From Ignavibacteriota bacterium (GTDB taxonomy: Bacteria; Bacteroidota; Ignavibacteria; Ignavibacteriales; Ignavibacteriaceae): 64,000 bases of DNA. The stretch is taken from positions 126,954 through 190,953 of the forward strand of contig CP053447.1 of NCBI GenBank assembly GCA_013285425.1, in the 5' to 3' direction. The translations under genes were made by a program, and so were the position numbers. Within the stretch, counting starts at the first letter, position 1. Every line of letters starts with the position of its first letter. The notes beneath the pieces are model-generated. The model was not told the DNA's origin, ran no database searches, and saw only the letters and a list, made by a program, of their open reading frames with translations. Positions 37,540 through 46,073 of this stretch are shown piece after piece.

Positions 37540-38535
37540 TTAAAAAAAACTTACGATATAAGTTGCAAGTTTATAAGTTCCCATAGCAAAGACTGCCGAA
37601 AGTGGAATTGTAAGAACCCAAGCCCATAAAATATTTCTTGCAACTCCCCAGCGCACCGCAGAAAAACCTTTTATAGAACCAACACCGATAATAGAACCTG
37701 TAATCGTATGAGTTGTACTGACTGGCACACCCAATAATGTTGCCCAGATGATTGTTAATCCTGCTGAAGTTTCAGCACTGAAACCGCCAAAGGGAGTTAG
37801 TTTTGTAACTCTCATACCCAATGTTTTAATAACTTTCCATCCGCCGATTAAGGTACCGAGAGCAATAAAACCGTAACTTAAAATTACTACCCAGGCAGGA
37901 ATATAAAATGTTGAGCCAAGCACTCCGTTTGTAAATAGTGCAACAGTGATTATCCCAATTGTTTTCTGAGCATCGTTTGAGCCATGACTTAAACTATAAA
38001 TTGCCGCAGAAACTAATTGTAAATGTCTAAAATGTTTATCCACTTTACGGGGATTCATATCCTTAACAATCCACATTGTGATGATAGAAAAAATCAATGC
38101 CATCACCATTCCGATTATCGGGGCGAGAAAAATAAATATCACAACTTTTGTGTATCCGCTGATTATCAGTCCGCCAAATCCTGCTTTAATAAGTGCTGCT
38201 CCGCCGTAGCCGCCAATTATTGCATGAGATACACTAATAGGTAAACCTAAATGTGTTGCACTTGCGGTTAATAAAATTGCTCCTACTAAACCGGAAAGCA
38301 CTACAAAATTATCAACAATATTTAAGTCAACTATACCTGTTCCGATTGTTGTTGCAACGTGCACTCCGAAAATAAAAGCTGCAATAAAATTAAAAGAGGC
38401 AGCCCACACAACAGCCTGCAGAGGAGTTAATACTCTTGTGGATACAATTGTGGCAATAGAGTTTGCAGCATCATTCATCCCATTATAAAAATCAAACACA
38501 AGCGCAAGAACAATAATCAGTATTACAATTTCCAT
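37540..38535 (-). CDS. pit: Inorganic phosphate transporter, PiT family
   Basis: 331 residues with about ten membrane segments and the duplicated PiT signature: FDFYNGMNDAANSIATIVSTRVL near the N-terminus (shown in part: GMNDAANSIAT) and SHGSNDAQKTIGI in the middle. It imports phosphate with protons or sodium, or metal phosphate. The gene follows the DUF47 gene by 10 bp, so they share a transcript. DUF47 proteins usually control or gate such transporters. Confidence 0.94.
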   Translation of the reverse strand: MEIVILIIVLALVFDFYNGMNDAANSIATIVSTRVLTPLQAVVWAASFNFIAAFIFGVHVATTIGTGIVDLNIVDNFVVLSGLVGAILLTASATHLGLPISVSHAIIGGYGGAALIKAGFGGLIISGYTKVVIFIFLAPIIGMVMALIFSIITMWIVKDMNPRKVDKHFRHLQLVSAAIYSLSHGSNDAQKTIGIITVALFTNGVLGSTFYIPAWVVILSYGFIALGTLIGGWKVIKTLGMRVTKLTPFGGFSAETSAGLTIIWATLLGVPVSTTHTITGSIIGVGSIKGFSAVRWGVARNILWAWVLTIPLSAVFAMGTYKLATYIVSFF

Positions 38536-38545
38536 TAACTTATCT

Positions 38546-39154
38546 TTATGTGTTCTTTATAAAAATTGATGTGATTACATTTGCAGTAGATTGGCATTTA
38601 TCTGAAGTATCTTCAAGCAAATCAATTATCTCCTTTTTCTTTATCAATTCGATTGCATCTTTTTCTCTTTCAAACAATTCTTTAATTGCTTGCTGATAAA
38701 CCCGGTCTGCTTCTCTTTCGAGTGATTTTACCGTTTTCATTTCATTGACTCTTTTTACTTTTAAATCCTGAATTGCAGCATCAAGTTCCTTTACCTGACT
38801 ATGGATTATTGCAGCCAATTTATCAGCGTAGTCAATTTTTTTATTTATGTGAAAAGTTTCAACCCTTATAGTAGCGCCAAGCAGCATATCGCTGATATCA
38901 TCAAGTCTTTTTGTCAGTGCAAATATATCTTCTCTGTCAAATGGAGTAATAAAAGTCTTGTTTAAACGGTTTGTAATTTTATATGTAATCTCATCGCACA
39001 ATTCTTCGAGCGGCTTCATTTTTAAGATATGAGATTGAACATCTTCAAATTCAAATATCTTAACTGCATATCTTGCCATATCTTCAATATGGAAGATCAT
39101 TGTTCTGAAGTTTTCAAAATACTTCTCTTCTTTAGGTAAAAATTTTTTAAACAT
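38546..39154 (-). CDS. DUF47 family (PhoU-like) protein, partner of Pit
   Basis: 202 residues, all-helical PhoU-like bundle. Typical parts are FITPFDREDIFALTKRLDDISD and LEREADRVYQQAIKELFEREKD, which hold acidic metal-binding positions. It precedes pit by 10 bp and is driven by a perfect promoter match at 39207-39237. It probably regulates phosphate import through Pit, as shown for related pairs in other bacteria. Confidence 0.9.
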   Translation of the reverse strand: MFKKFLPKEEKYFENFRTMIFHIEDMARYAVKIFEFEDVQSHILKMKPLEELCDEITYKITNRLNKTFITPFDREDIFALTKRLDDISDMLLGATIRVETFHINKKIDYADKLAAIIHSQVKELDAAIQDLKVKRVNEMKTVKSLEREADRVYQQAIKELFEREKDAIELIKKKEIIDLLEDTSDKCQSTANVITSIFIKNT

Positions 39155-39206
39155 AACTCATCAGTGTTTTTGATGTGACTTTTAATAATATGTTGATTTA
39201 TCTCTC

Positions 39207-39237
39207 CAAAGCTAAGGAATGGATAGTAATTCACAAA
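39207..39237 (-). promoter_or_regulatory. Bacteroidetes-type promoter of the DUF47-pit operon
   Basis: On the minus strand TTTG (39234-39237), exactly 19 bases, then TAGCTTTG (39207-39214): a perfect TTTG-N19-TAnnTTTG. The start codon lies 52 bases downstream. Confidence 0.7.
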
Positions 39238-39310
39238 CAAAAATTTATCAAAAATTCATGTTGTTTTACTATATTCACACACAAAAATTGAATAATATTT
39301 AAGGTGCTTT

Positions 39311-40804
39311 GTGAGCGATAAAAAATTAAAACCTGCGGAGGCTGTTGCAAATATTGTTTCTCTTGCAAAAAGAAGGGGATTTGTTTTCCAATCAAGTGAG
39401 ATTTACGGCGGATTAAACGGCTGCTGGGATTATGGACCACTCGGAGTTGAACTGCTTAAAAATATTAAAGAGGAGTGGTGGAAGTTTATGACTTACCGCG
39501 ATGATGTTGAAGGACTTGATGCATCTATTCTTATGCATCCAAAAGTTTGGGAAGCTTCCGGGCATGTTGAAAATTTTACTGATCCAATGATTGACTGTAA
39601 ACAATGTAAGTCCCGGTTCCGTCTTGATGTGTTAGGTGACTCAATAAATGAAAAGAAAAAAGAAAAAGCCTTAGCTGAATTAAAAAATGATTTTATAAAT
39701 AATGCTGAAGTACTTAGTAAAATTGAGGGCATTATTAATAATCCCGGTGATGAAAACCCATTTAATGTTTTACTGGAAGATGAGCAAGTGGGCAAAATAC
39801 TGCTTTCTAAATTAAACTGTCCGCAATGCGGCAACGCAAATACTTTTACTGATGCTCGTAAATTTAATCTTATGTTTAAGACCTTTATTGGTCCGGTTGA
39901 AGATAGCGGAAGCGTGGTTTATTTAAGACCGGAAACAGCGCAGGGTATTTTTGTTAATTTCTTAAATGTTCAAAGCTCTGCAAGACAAAAACTGCCGTTT
40001 GGTATTGCACAGATTGGTAAAGCTTTCCGTAATGAAATTAACACAAAGAATTTTCTTTTCCGTACAAGAGAATTTGAGCAGATGGAGATGCAGTATTTTG
40101 TAAATCCAAACGAAGATAAAAAGTGGTATGAGTATTGGAAATCAGCAAGGCTGGAATGGTATAAATCATTAGGTATGACTTCAACCAAACTACGTTACCA
40201 CGATCATCCGGTAAATAAACTTGCTCATTATGCAAAAGATGCAACTGATATTGAATATGAATTTCCGTTCGGCTGGGGTGAGATAGAAGGGATACATAAC
40301 AGAACTAATTTTGATTTAACTCAACACGAAAAGTTTTCCGGTAAATCATTAAAATATTTTGATGATGAAAGTAAAGAGAAATATGTTCCGTTTATTATCG
40401 AAACATCTGCAGGTGCAAGCAGAAGTTTTATGGCTTTTTTAATTGATGCATATTACGAGGAAGAAGTTAATGGTGAAATGCGGTCTGTTCTTAGATTTCA
40501 TCCTAAGCTTGCACCGATAAAAGCGGCAATCTTTCCATTAGTTAATAAAGATGGAATGCCTGAAGCTGCACGAGAAATTGAAAAAGATTTACGCCGTAAC
40601 TTTAAAGTATTTTACGATGATAAAGGAGCAGTCGGAAGAAGATATCGCAGACAGGATGAAGCCGGAACTCCATTTTGTATAACCGTTGATACCCAAACAA
40701 TGGAAGATAAAACAGTTACTGTTCGTGATAGAGATACAATGGTGCAGGAAAGAGTTGCGATTGATCAGCTAACAAGATATTTGAGTGATAAACTTTTAAG
40801 TTAA
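39311..40804 (+). CDS. glyQS: Glycyl-tRNA synthetase, single-chain alpha2 type
   Basis: 497 residues. This is the eukaryote/archaea-like homodimeric enzyme, also found in many bacteria, not the GlyQ/GlyS tetramer. Class II signatures: RRGFVFQSSEIYGGLNGCWDYGPLG, split by reading as SEIYGGLNGCWDYGPLG, motif 2 region IAQIGKAFRNEIN with FRTREFEQMEMQYF, and motif 3 ETSAGASRSFMAFL. Zinc-type cysteines CKQC...CPQC lie in the insertion. The start is GTG at 39311. It charges tRNA-Gly. A clear terminator follows. Confidence 0.95.
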   Translation: MSDKKLKPAEAVANIVSLAKRRGFVFQSSEIYGGLNGCWDYGPLGVELLKNIKEEWWKFMTYRDDVEGLDASILMHPKVWEASGHVENFTDPMIDCKQCKSRFRLDVLGDSINEKKKEKALAELKNDFINNAEVLSKIEGIINNPGDENPFNVLLEDEQVGKILLSKLNCPQCGNANTFTDARKFNLMFKTFIGPVEDSGSVVYLRPETAQGIFVNFLNVQSSARQKLPFGIAQIGKAFRNEINTKNFLFRTREFEQMEMQYFVNPNEDKKWYEYWKSARLEWYKSLGMTSTKLRYHDHPVNKLAHYAKDATDIEYEFPFGWGEIEGIHNRTNFDLTQHEKFSGKSLKYFDDESKEKYVPFIIETSAGASRSFMAFLIDAYYEEEVNGEMRSVLRFHPKLAPIKAAIFPLVNKDGMPEAAREIEKDLRRNFKVFYDDKGAVGRRYRRQDEAGTPFCITVDTQTMEDKTVTVRDRDTMVQERVAIDQLTRYLSDKLLS

Positions 40805-40834
40805 TATGTATGTTAAGTGTTAAATTTTCAGTTA

Positions 40835-40860
40835 GGCGATTTTAATAATCGCCTTTTTTG
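40835..40860 (+). terminator. Rho-independent terminator after glyQS
   Basis: GGCGATT, five-base loop, AATCGCC (40835-40853), followed by TTTTTTG. Confidence 0.9.
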
Positions 40861-40919
40861 TTTTTCACTTGTTTATTTCACCAATCATTAAAAAATTGTA
40901 TTAAACATTTTTAGATAAT

Positions 40920-42062
40920 ATGAAAAAAATACTTCTATTCATTCTTCTGTTCAGTTTTTCAATTTTAGCTCAGTCTTCAGATTTTGATTCCCGCGTTAGT
41001 GAAGGAATCAAGCAAATCTATAATATAAAGTTTACAGAAGCCGAAAAAACATTTCGATCTGTAATGGCTGATTATCCGCAGCATCCGGCAGGCAGATTTT
41101 TTCTTGCAATGATTGATTGGTGGAAAATTATGCTCGATCAGGATAATGAATCTTATGATGAAAATTTTTTTCAGAAACTTGAAGATGTTATTTATCAGTG
41201 TGATCAGATTCTGAAAAAGAATCCCGAGGATGTTGATGCACTATTCTTTAAAGGAGGTGCAATAGGTTTTCGTGGAAGACTAAGAGCATTAAGAGAAAGC
41301 TGGCTAAAAGCCGCTGATGATGGTCGCGAAGCATTACCGATAGTAGAAGAAGCATCTGCACTTGACCCCGATAATATGGACGTGCAATTGGGTTTTGGAA
41401 TCTATAATTATTACGCGGATGTGATCCCAAATGAATATCCTATTCTCAAACCATTAATGATTTTTTTTCCGGGCGGCGATAAAGAAAAAGGAATTCAGCA
41501 GCTTAAAAACACAGCCTATAACGGAAAGTTTGCTAAATACGAAGCGCAGTATTTTTTAATGACACTTTATTATCGTTATGAAAACAACTTAACACTTGCA
41601 GATGATTATGCTAAAATGCTGACTGAAAGTTTTCCCGATAATCCTTCTTTTGAAAAATGGCGGGGAAGAATTGCTGTAAGAAACGGTGATTATAAGTTGG
41701 TTGATTCAATATTTAACAGTGTATTAAGTAAAGCTGATGAGAATTTTCCGGGTTACAATACTCCAGGCTCAATTCGTGAAGCTGCTTATTATATCGGTAC
41801 TAACTTAAGAAATAATGGATATCTTGATTCAGCTAAAGTCTATTTTCAGAGATGTATTCAGGAATCACAAAAGATTGATAAGACAGGAGAGGAATCCGGC
41901 TTTCAGGTTAATGCCTATATTTATCTTGCACAGATTGAGGAAACAATGGGCAGAAAATCTGAAGCGATAAGATTGTATGAGAAGATATTGAATTTACGAG
42001 ATTACGGCAGGTCTCATTCAATTGCGGAAAATAGTTTAAAGAATCTGGAAATGAATCGGTAG
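40920..42062 (+). CDS. Secreted tetratricopeptide-repeat protein
   Basis: 380 residues with a signal peptide (KKILLFILLFSFSILAQ). Helical repeats of TPR type run through the protein: FTEAEKTFRSVMADYPQHPAGRF, the central ALFFKGGAIGFRGRL region, and a clear C-terminal repeat AYIYLAQIEETMGRKSEAIRLYEKIL (read in pieces). It is probably periplasmic or outer-membrane associated and binds other proteins. It stands alone between a terminator and a palindromic repeat; function unknown. Confidence 0.82.
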   Translation: MKKILLFILLFSFSILAQSSDFDSRVSEGIKQIYNIKFTEAEKTFRSVMADYPQHPAGRFFLAMIDWWKIMLDQDNESYDENFFQKLEDVIYQCDQILKKNPEDVDALFFKGGAIGFRGRLRALRESWLKAADDGREALPIVEEASALDPDNMDVQLGFGIYNYYADVIPNEYPILKPLMIFFPGGDKEKGIQQLKNTAYNGKFAKYEAQYFLMTLYYRYENNLTLADDYAKMLTESFPDNPSFEKWRGRIAVRNGDYKLVDSIFNSVLSKADENFPGYNTPGSIREAAYYIGTNLRNNGYLDSAKVYFQRCIQESQKIDKTGEESGFQVNAYIYLAQIEETMGRKSEAIRLYEKILNLRDYGRSHSIAENSLKNLEMNR

Positions 42063-42063
42063 T

Positions 42064-42131
42064 GATCGCGGTATAACAACGTGATCTTATAGATTGCTTC
42101 TCCCCGATTTTACCGGGGAATGCAATTACAA
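42064..42131. repeat. Palindromic repeat fragment (AGATTGCTTC...) with inner hairpin
   Basis: AGATTGCTTC is shared with the copies near 3.7 and 35 kb. It is followed by TCCCCG-N7-CGGGGA (42101-42119) and TGCAATTAC. The left arm is degraded. It lies between convergent TPR and PorV/PorQ-like genes and may terminate both. Confidence 0.5.
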
Positions 42132-42138
42132 TCAAAAA

Positions 42139-43071
42139 TTAAAGTGAAGTAGAAATACCTATTCTATGTAAACCACCCACAGAACCAAGAGCAGAATAAG
42201 CATAATCAAACTGATAATCAGAAATTCTGACACCTAATCCTACATTAAATCCTGCTATACCAGCGGTAGTTCCAATTTTAAAATCTTTTCTTCTCTCATT
42301 ATCATAACCAAATCTAAGCTTCATTACTTTACTCAAAGTAAACTCTGCACCAACTGTAAACGCTCTGAATCTTTCAACAAAATCATCCCTATCCTGATTT
42401 AATTTATGAAAATCTACCGATAATCTTACAGGTAAATTTTCAAGACTTTTGGAAACACCGATAACAATATCAAGCGGAAGGTCTTCTTTAGTGGAGTAAT
42501 AGCTGGAAAGCTGACTACCGAGGTTTAACACAGCAAATCCAAAATACCAATTCTTATCAGGAATTGAGTAATGTAATCCCAGATCAACAGCCATTCCGGT
42601 AGAAGATCTGTCTTCAATACCTGAATAAATAAACTTTATGTTGGCGCCGTAATAAAAATTATAATCAAGTACGTTTGCATAACCAATAACCAATGCCATT
42701 TCATTTACACCGAATTCTTTAGTTGATGCTCCGAACTCATCGTATCCGTCAAAGGTACCATAGTTTATATATTTGATTGCCGCACCGAAACGCCCTATAC
42801 CTTCGTACTCAGTTGAATAAGATAAACTTGCAAGGTTAATATCCATCAGATGTTTTACAAAAGAAAATGAAGCAGGGTTACCTTCAAGCAATTGAATACC
42901 AGCAGGATTATAAAATATAACATCTGCATCATCATTATTTGATACAAAACTTCCTCCGAGAGATGCAGCACGTGCACTGCCGTCAAGCCTTAAAAATTCA
43001 AAAGTGTTCTGGCTGTAAGAAATTCTGCCAAAAATAAAAACAAAAAGAGCTACAAGAATGATCTTGTTCAT
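42139..43071 (-). CDS. PorV/PorQ family outer-membrane beta-barrel protein
   Basis: 310 residues with a signal peptide (ending ISYSQ). The mature start FEFLRLDGSARAASLGGSF with DADVIFYNPAG is the family signature of T9SS-linked barrels PorV and PorQ. The rest is alternating beta strands ending in a barrel strand. PorV moves T9SS cargo from the translocon to the attachment complex; PorQ is similar. Which one this is cannot be decided. Several T9SS cargo genes lie directly beside it, so a role in cargo handling is plausible. Confidence 0.8.
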   Translation of the reverse strand: MNKIILVALFVFIFGRISYSQNTFEFLRLDGSARAASLGGSFVSNNDDADVIFYNPAGIQLLEGNPASFSFVKHLMDINLASLSYSTEYEGIGRFGAAIKYINYGTFDGYDEFGASTKEFGVNEMALVIGYANVLDYNFYYGANIKFIYSGIEDRSSTGMAVDLGLHYSIPDKNWYFGFAVLNLGSQLSSYYSTKEDLPLDIVIGVSKSLENLPVRLSVDFHKLNQDRDDFVERFRAFTVGAEFTLSKVMKLRFGYDNERRKDFKIGTTAGIAGFNVGLGVRISDYQFDYAYSALGSVGGLHRIGISTSL

Positions 43072-43261
43072 TAGTTCTCCAAAAATTCGATAGCTATTTA
43101 ACTATATCATAAAATAAAGGCAAGGGCAAATTGCTTTCACATTATTAAATATATGAATAAAAGTTTTTTTAACTGCGTTATTTTAGAGTTATAAGAAATT
43201 GACATTATTTATTAAGTGATAAAAAATTACATTAAATCAATTAGATAAGTTTCATTTAAGA

Positions 43262-43290
43262 ATACAGGCTGTAAAAAAACAGCCTGTCTT
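43262..43290 (-). terminator. Terminator after the SGNH-like T9SS gene
   Basis: On the minus strand ACAGGCTG, TTTTTTTA-type loop and CAGCCTGT (plus-strand arms 43264-43271 and 43280-43287) start about 19 bases after the stop codon at 43306. The T-run lies in the loop rather than after the stem, so function as terminator is probable, not certain. Confidence 0.6.
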
Positions 43291-43305
43291 TGAACGATTT
43301 GAAAA

Positions 43306-44673
43306 TTATTTAGTTAAGATCATCTTGTTAGTTTTAGAAAATTCTGCGGTTTTCAGTGTGTAAAAATAAACACCGCTTGAAAGTTTAGAAGCATCGAAAA
43401 TAACATTATAATTTCCGGCAGGTTTATTTTCGTTAACTAATGTTTCAACTTCATTTCCTAAGAGATCATAAACTTTTAATGTAACAAATTGCTTATTGCC
43501 TATTGCATACCGGATATTTGTAGCTGGATTAAATGGATTTGGATAATTTTGTTTTAAGTAATAATTAAAATTCTTAATAACCTCAACTTCAATCACATTT
43601 GAATACTGATACTTGCCGTCGAGATCTATTTGCTTTAATCTGTATGCATACTTTCCTGTTGAAACAGATTTATCAACAAAGGAATATGCTTTAGGTTTTG
43701 TAATAGTACCTGAACCTTGAACCGAACCAACTAATTCCCATTCTTCATTTGTATTTTTATCGTCTGTTTCTGATTTCTTACTTCTTTCAATTTCGAAACC
43801 CTGATTATTTAACTCTGTCGCGGTTGACCAGTTCAATATTACTTCAGAGCCGTTATAATCTGCAGCAAAGGATGTTAGTTCAACAGGAATTATTCCTTCA
43901 TATACAATAGCAGCATTAAAAATTTCCTGTACAAATTGAGGAGCTACCAATTCTGTTGCTGCACTATTTGGATGGCTGTCGTTAGCATTTGATGCATATT
44001 GTAACTGAAGCATTCCATTTGCATCTGCTAACTTATGGAAAAAGTCAAACACATAAATGTTTGGCGGAAATTCTCCGATTACCTGATCAAGTCCGGCAGC
44101 CAAAGTATCTTTTGCCCAAGTGCAAAACTGACTTGACAATAGTGCCTGCTGAGAATTTGTTGCATTTGGAACTAACGGCGCATTAGTCCAGATTACAAAA
44201 AAATTATCCGGATTCTGTTTCATAACTTGTACTATACTTCTCCAATGCCATTTGTAATTGTATAAAGTTTTTGAGGATGGATTGTTTAGTGTATCCTGTG
44301 GGCTGCCCACTCCAATGATTGAAGATGATGGATAGCATGATTTTATTACTATTATCTTATTACTCTGAAAATATTGGAATATATTATTGTTTGGATCTAA
44401 ATTATCAAATATTCTATGCCAGGTGTACCATTCATTATCATTATTTGGAAACCACATTTCATTCATACTTACAGCATCATTACCGATGTATGAGTTTTGA
44501 ATGTTGTATAAATTAATTTCATTTGGGATACTTGTGTTGCTTCCGTTTGGGCCCCAAATGCAGCCGCCAGTGGAATGATGAAAAAACCTTCCGTTTCTGA
44601 AATGACCTTGAGATAAAAGCGTCGAACTTATACCGAGAATGATTATCATTATTAAAATTATTTTATTTTTCAT
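43306..44673 (-). CDS. Secreted SGNH-hydrolase-like protein with T9SS sorting domain
   Basis: 455 residues: signal peptide (residues 1-21), an N-terminal enzyme-like part (about 25-250), a fibronectin-like piece (PVELTSFAADYNGSEVILNW) and a T9SS sorting domain from YPNPFNPAT. The enzyme part has FFHHSTGG with a possible serine nucleophile, KSCYPSS and ANDSHPNSAA, the last like the Asp-x-x-His block of GDSL/SGNH esterases. Substrate unknown; surface glycan deacylation is one option. The sorting domain DNA shares a 40-base stretch with those of the two T9SS genes downstream. Confidence 0.82.
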   Translation of the reverse strand: MKNKIILIMIIILGISSTLLSQGHFRNGRFFHHSTGGCIWGPNGSNTSIPNEINLYNIQNSYIGNDAVSMNEMWFPNNDNEWYTWHRIFDNLDPNNNIFQYFQSNKIIVIKSCYPSSSIIGVGSPQDTLNNPSSKTLYNYKWHWRSIVQVMKQNPDNFFVIWTNAPLVPNATNSQQALLSSQFCTWAKDTLAAGLDQVIGEFPPNIYVFDFFHKLADANGMLQLQYASNANDSHPNSAATELVAPQFVQEIFNAAIVYEGIIPVELTSFAADYNGSEVILNWSTATELNNQGFEIERSKKSETDDKNTNEEWELVGSVQGSGTITKPKAYSFVDKSVSTGKYAYRLKQIDLDGKYQYSNVIEVEVIKNFNYYLKQNYPNPFNPATNIRYAIGNKQFVTLKVYDLLGNEVETLVNENKPAGNYNVIFDASKLSSGVYFYTLKTAEFSKTNKMILTK

Positions 44674-45225
44674 ATTATTTCCTTAATTAGATTATGAACC
44701 CAACCCGAATGATTGTATATAAGGGCAAAAGAAATGCCAGAGAAACATATCTGTTTTTTTAGCAGCAGGACAAAAAATAATATTTTATTATTTAGTCAAA
44801 GAAAATTTTACAAAATATTTTTTGATTATAGTAAACTCTGCATCATATTATTATTGTTCTAAGTTTATTTAAGAGATGCAACAAAGTATATAATTAAAAG
44901 AAGCAATGTGAATATTATCAATGATTAAAAATTATTGTTAATTATTCAGCGAATCCCGGTTTCAATTTATCTAATTATTGTGATTTAAAAATTTCTTTTA
45001 TTCAGCTTCAGCGGGTTATTGGTAGCGTAATTATTTAATATTTTTGATTGATATGTGCTCTATGGGTAAGTTACTTTTATCTTTTTATCTTATTATTAAT
45101 GGAATTATAAAAATATTTTATCAGAAATTTTCATTATACGGTTATTTTTGGACGTTCAGTCACTCAATAAATATTTCAATAATTTAAGAGGAAGAATAAT
45201 ACCCGATATTTAAAAGGAGTATTGA
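44674..45225. other. 552-bp AT-rich intergenic stretch
   Basis: It separates the divergent SGNH-like and GNAT regions. I see no open frame, tRNA or strong hairpin. It must hold promoters for both directions, but no perfect TTTG-N19-TAnnTTTG was found. Confidence 0.55.
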
Positions 45226-45312
45226 ATGAATGATGTTGAAACTAAAATATTAAACGATTTAAAGATAGATGCTGTACTTAATTCATTAATTGAGGAAACA
45301 TCAAAAGCTTAA
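45226..45312 (+). other. Short frame (28 codons) that looks like the detached N-terminus of the GNAT gene
   Basis: ATG at 45226 has a perfect AAAAGGAGT ribosome site and encodes a helical segment ending LIEETSKA, then TAA. The next gene's frame, one base over, continues with LNLKQSDYIKLMNALMD, a natural continuation of the helix. Skipping one base after AAA (45304-45306) joins the two. It could be a frameshift mutation, sequencing error, +1 recoding or a leader peptide. Confidence 0.5.
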
Positions 45313-45931
45313 TCTTAAGCAGTCGGATTATATAAAGCTGATGAATGCTTTGATGGATATATCTTTGGAGAAAAAAGGGGAGAGCGAATCAGATAATAAA
45401 GTTGAAGATTATAAAAAGATTAAAAAAGTCAGTCTGCCCTTAGTGGGCGAACAAGTTAAAATCAGATTATTTAAAAATGATTTTGAGCTGGTAAAAAAGT
45501 GGTTAAAAGATGATATAGGCAAATGGTTCCTGCTTTCCAGTTCTTCTTCGCGTGATAAAACTATTGATCAATTAGTAAATAATGAAAGAAATATTTTAGG
45601 TATTATAACTTTATCTGATAATACACCTATTGGGTTAATGGGTTTTCTGGATTGTGATAATGTAAGCCATAAAGCAGAAATGAGAAAACTTATCGGTGAA
45701 ACCGAACACAGAGGAAAAGGCTATGCAAAAGAAGCAACTTCATTGTGGATTAAATATGGCTTTGGAAATCTGGGATTAAAAAAAGTTTATCTTCATACAA
45801 TTGAAAACAGTATCAGAAACATTACTATAAATAAAGAATTAGGATTTGAAATTGAAGGTGTGTTAAGAAAAGAATGTTTTGTTGAGGGAAATTATTATGA
45901 TATCCTGAGGATGAGTTTAATAATTGAATGA
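45290..45931 (+). CDS. GNAT family N-acetyltransferase
   Basis: The acetyltransferase domain covers about residues 50-213 of this frame: VKIRLFKNDFELVKKWL, the acetyl-CoA loop ETEHRGKGYAKEATSLWI, LKKVYLHTIENSIRNITINKELGFEIEGVLRKE and a terminal ILRMSLI. This is the RimJ/RimL-like or PseH-like branch; the substrate is unknown. The frame opens at a TTG (45290) with no ribosome site, or at ATG 45341. The true start is probably at 45226 in another frame, with a break near 45307. If so, the gene is frameshifted. Confidence 0.75.
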   Translation: MRKHQKLNLKQSDYIKLMNALMDISLEKKGESESDNKVEDYKKIKKVSLPLVGEQVKIRLFKNDFELVKKWLKDDIGKWFLLSSSSSRDKTIDQLVNNERNILGIITLSDNTPIGLMGFLDCDNVSHKAEMRKLIGETEHRGKGYAKEATSLWIKYGFGNLGLKKVYLHTIENSIRNITINKELGFEIEGVLRKECFVEGNYYDILRMSLIIE

Positions 45932-46073
45932 TATTGAATCTTCCGATTAGTTTACTAATCAGCTTAATTGTATTACTTCATTTATATTTTCTTTCAGACG
46001 AAATAAGTTTTTTTCGAGTAAAGATTATATTGAGACTTAAACCCCGTTACTAACTAACTTTATAAAGGCTTAA

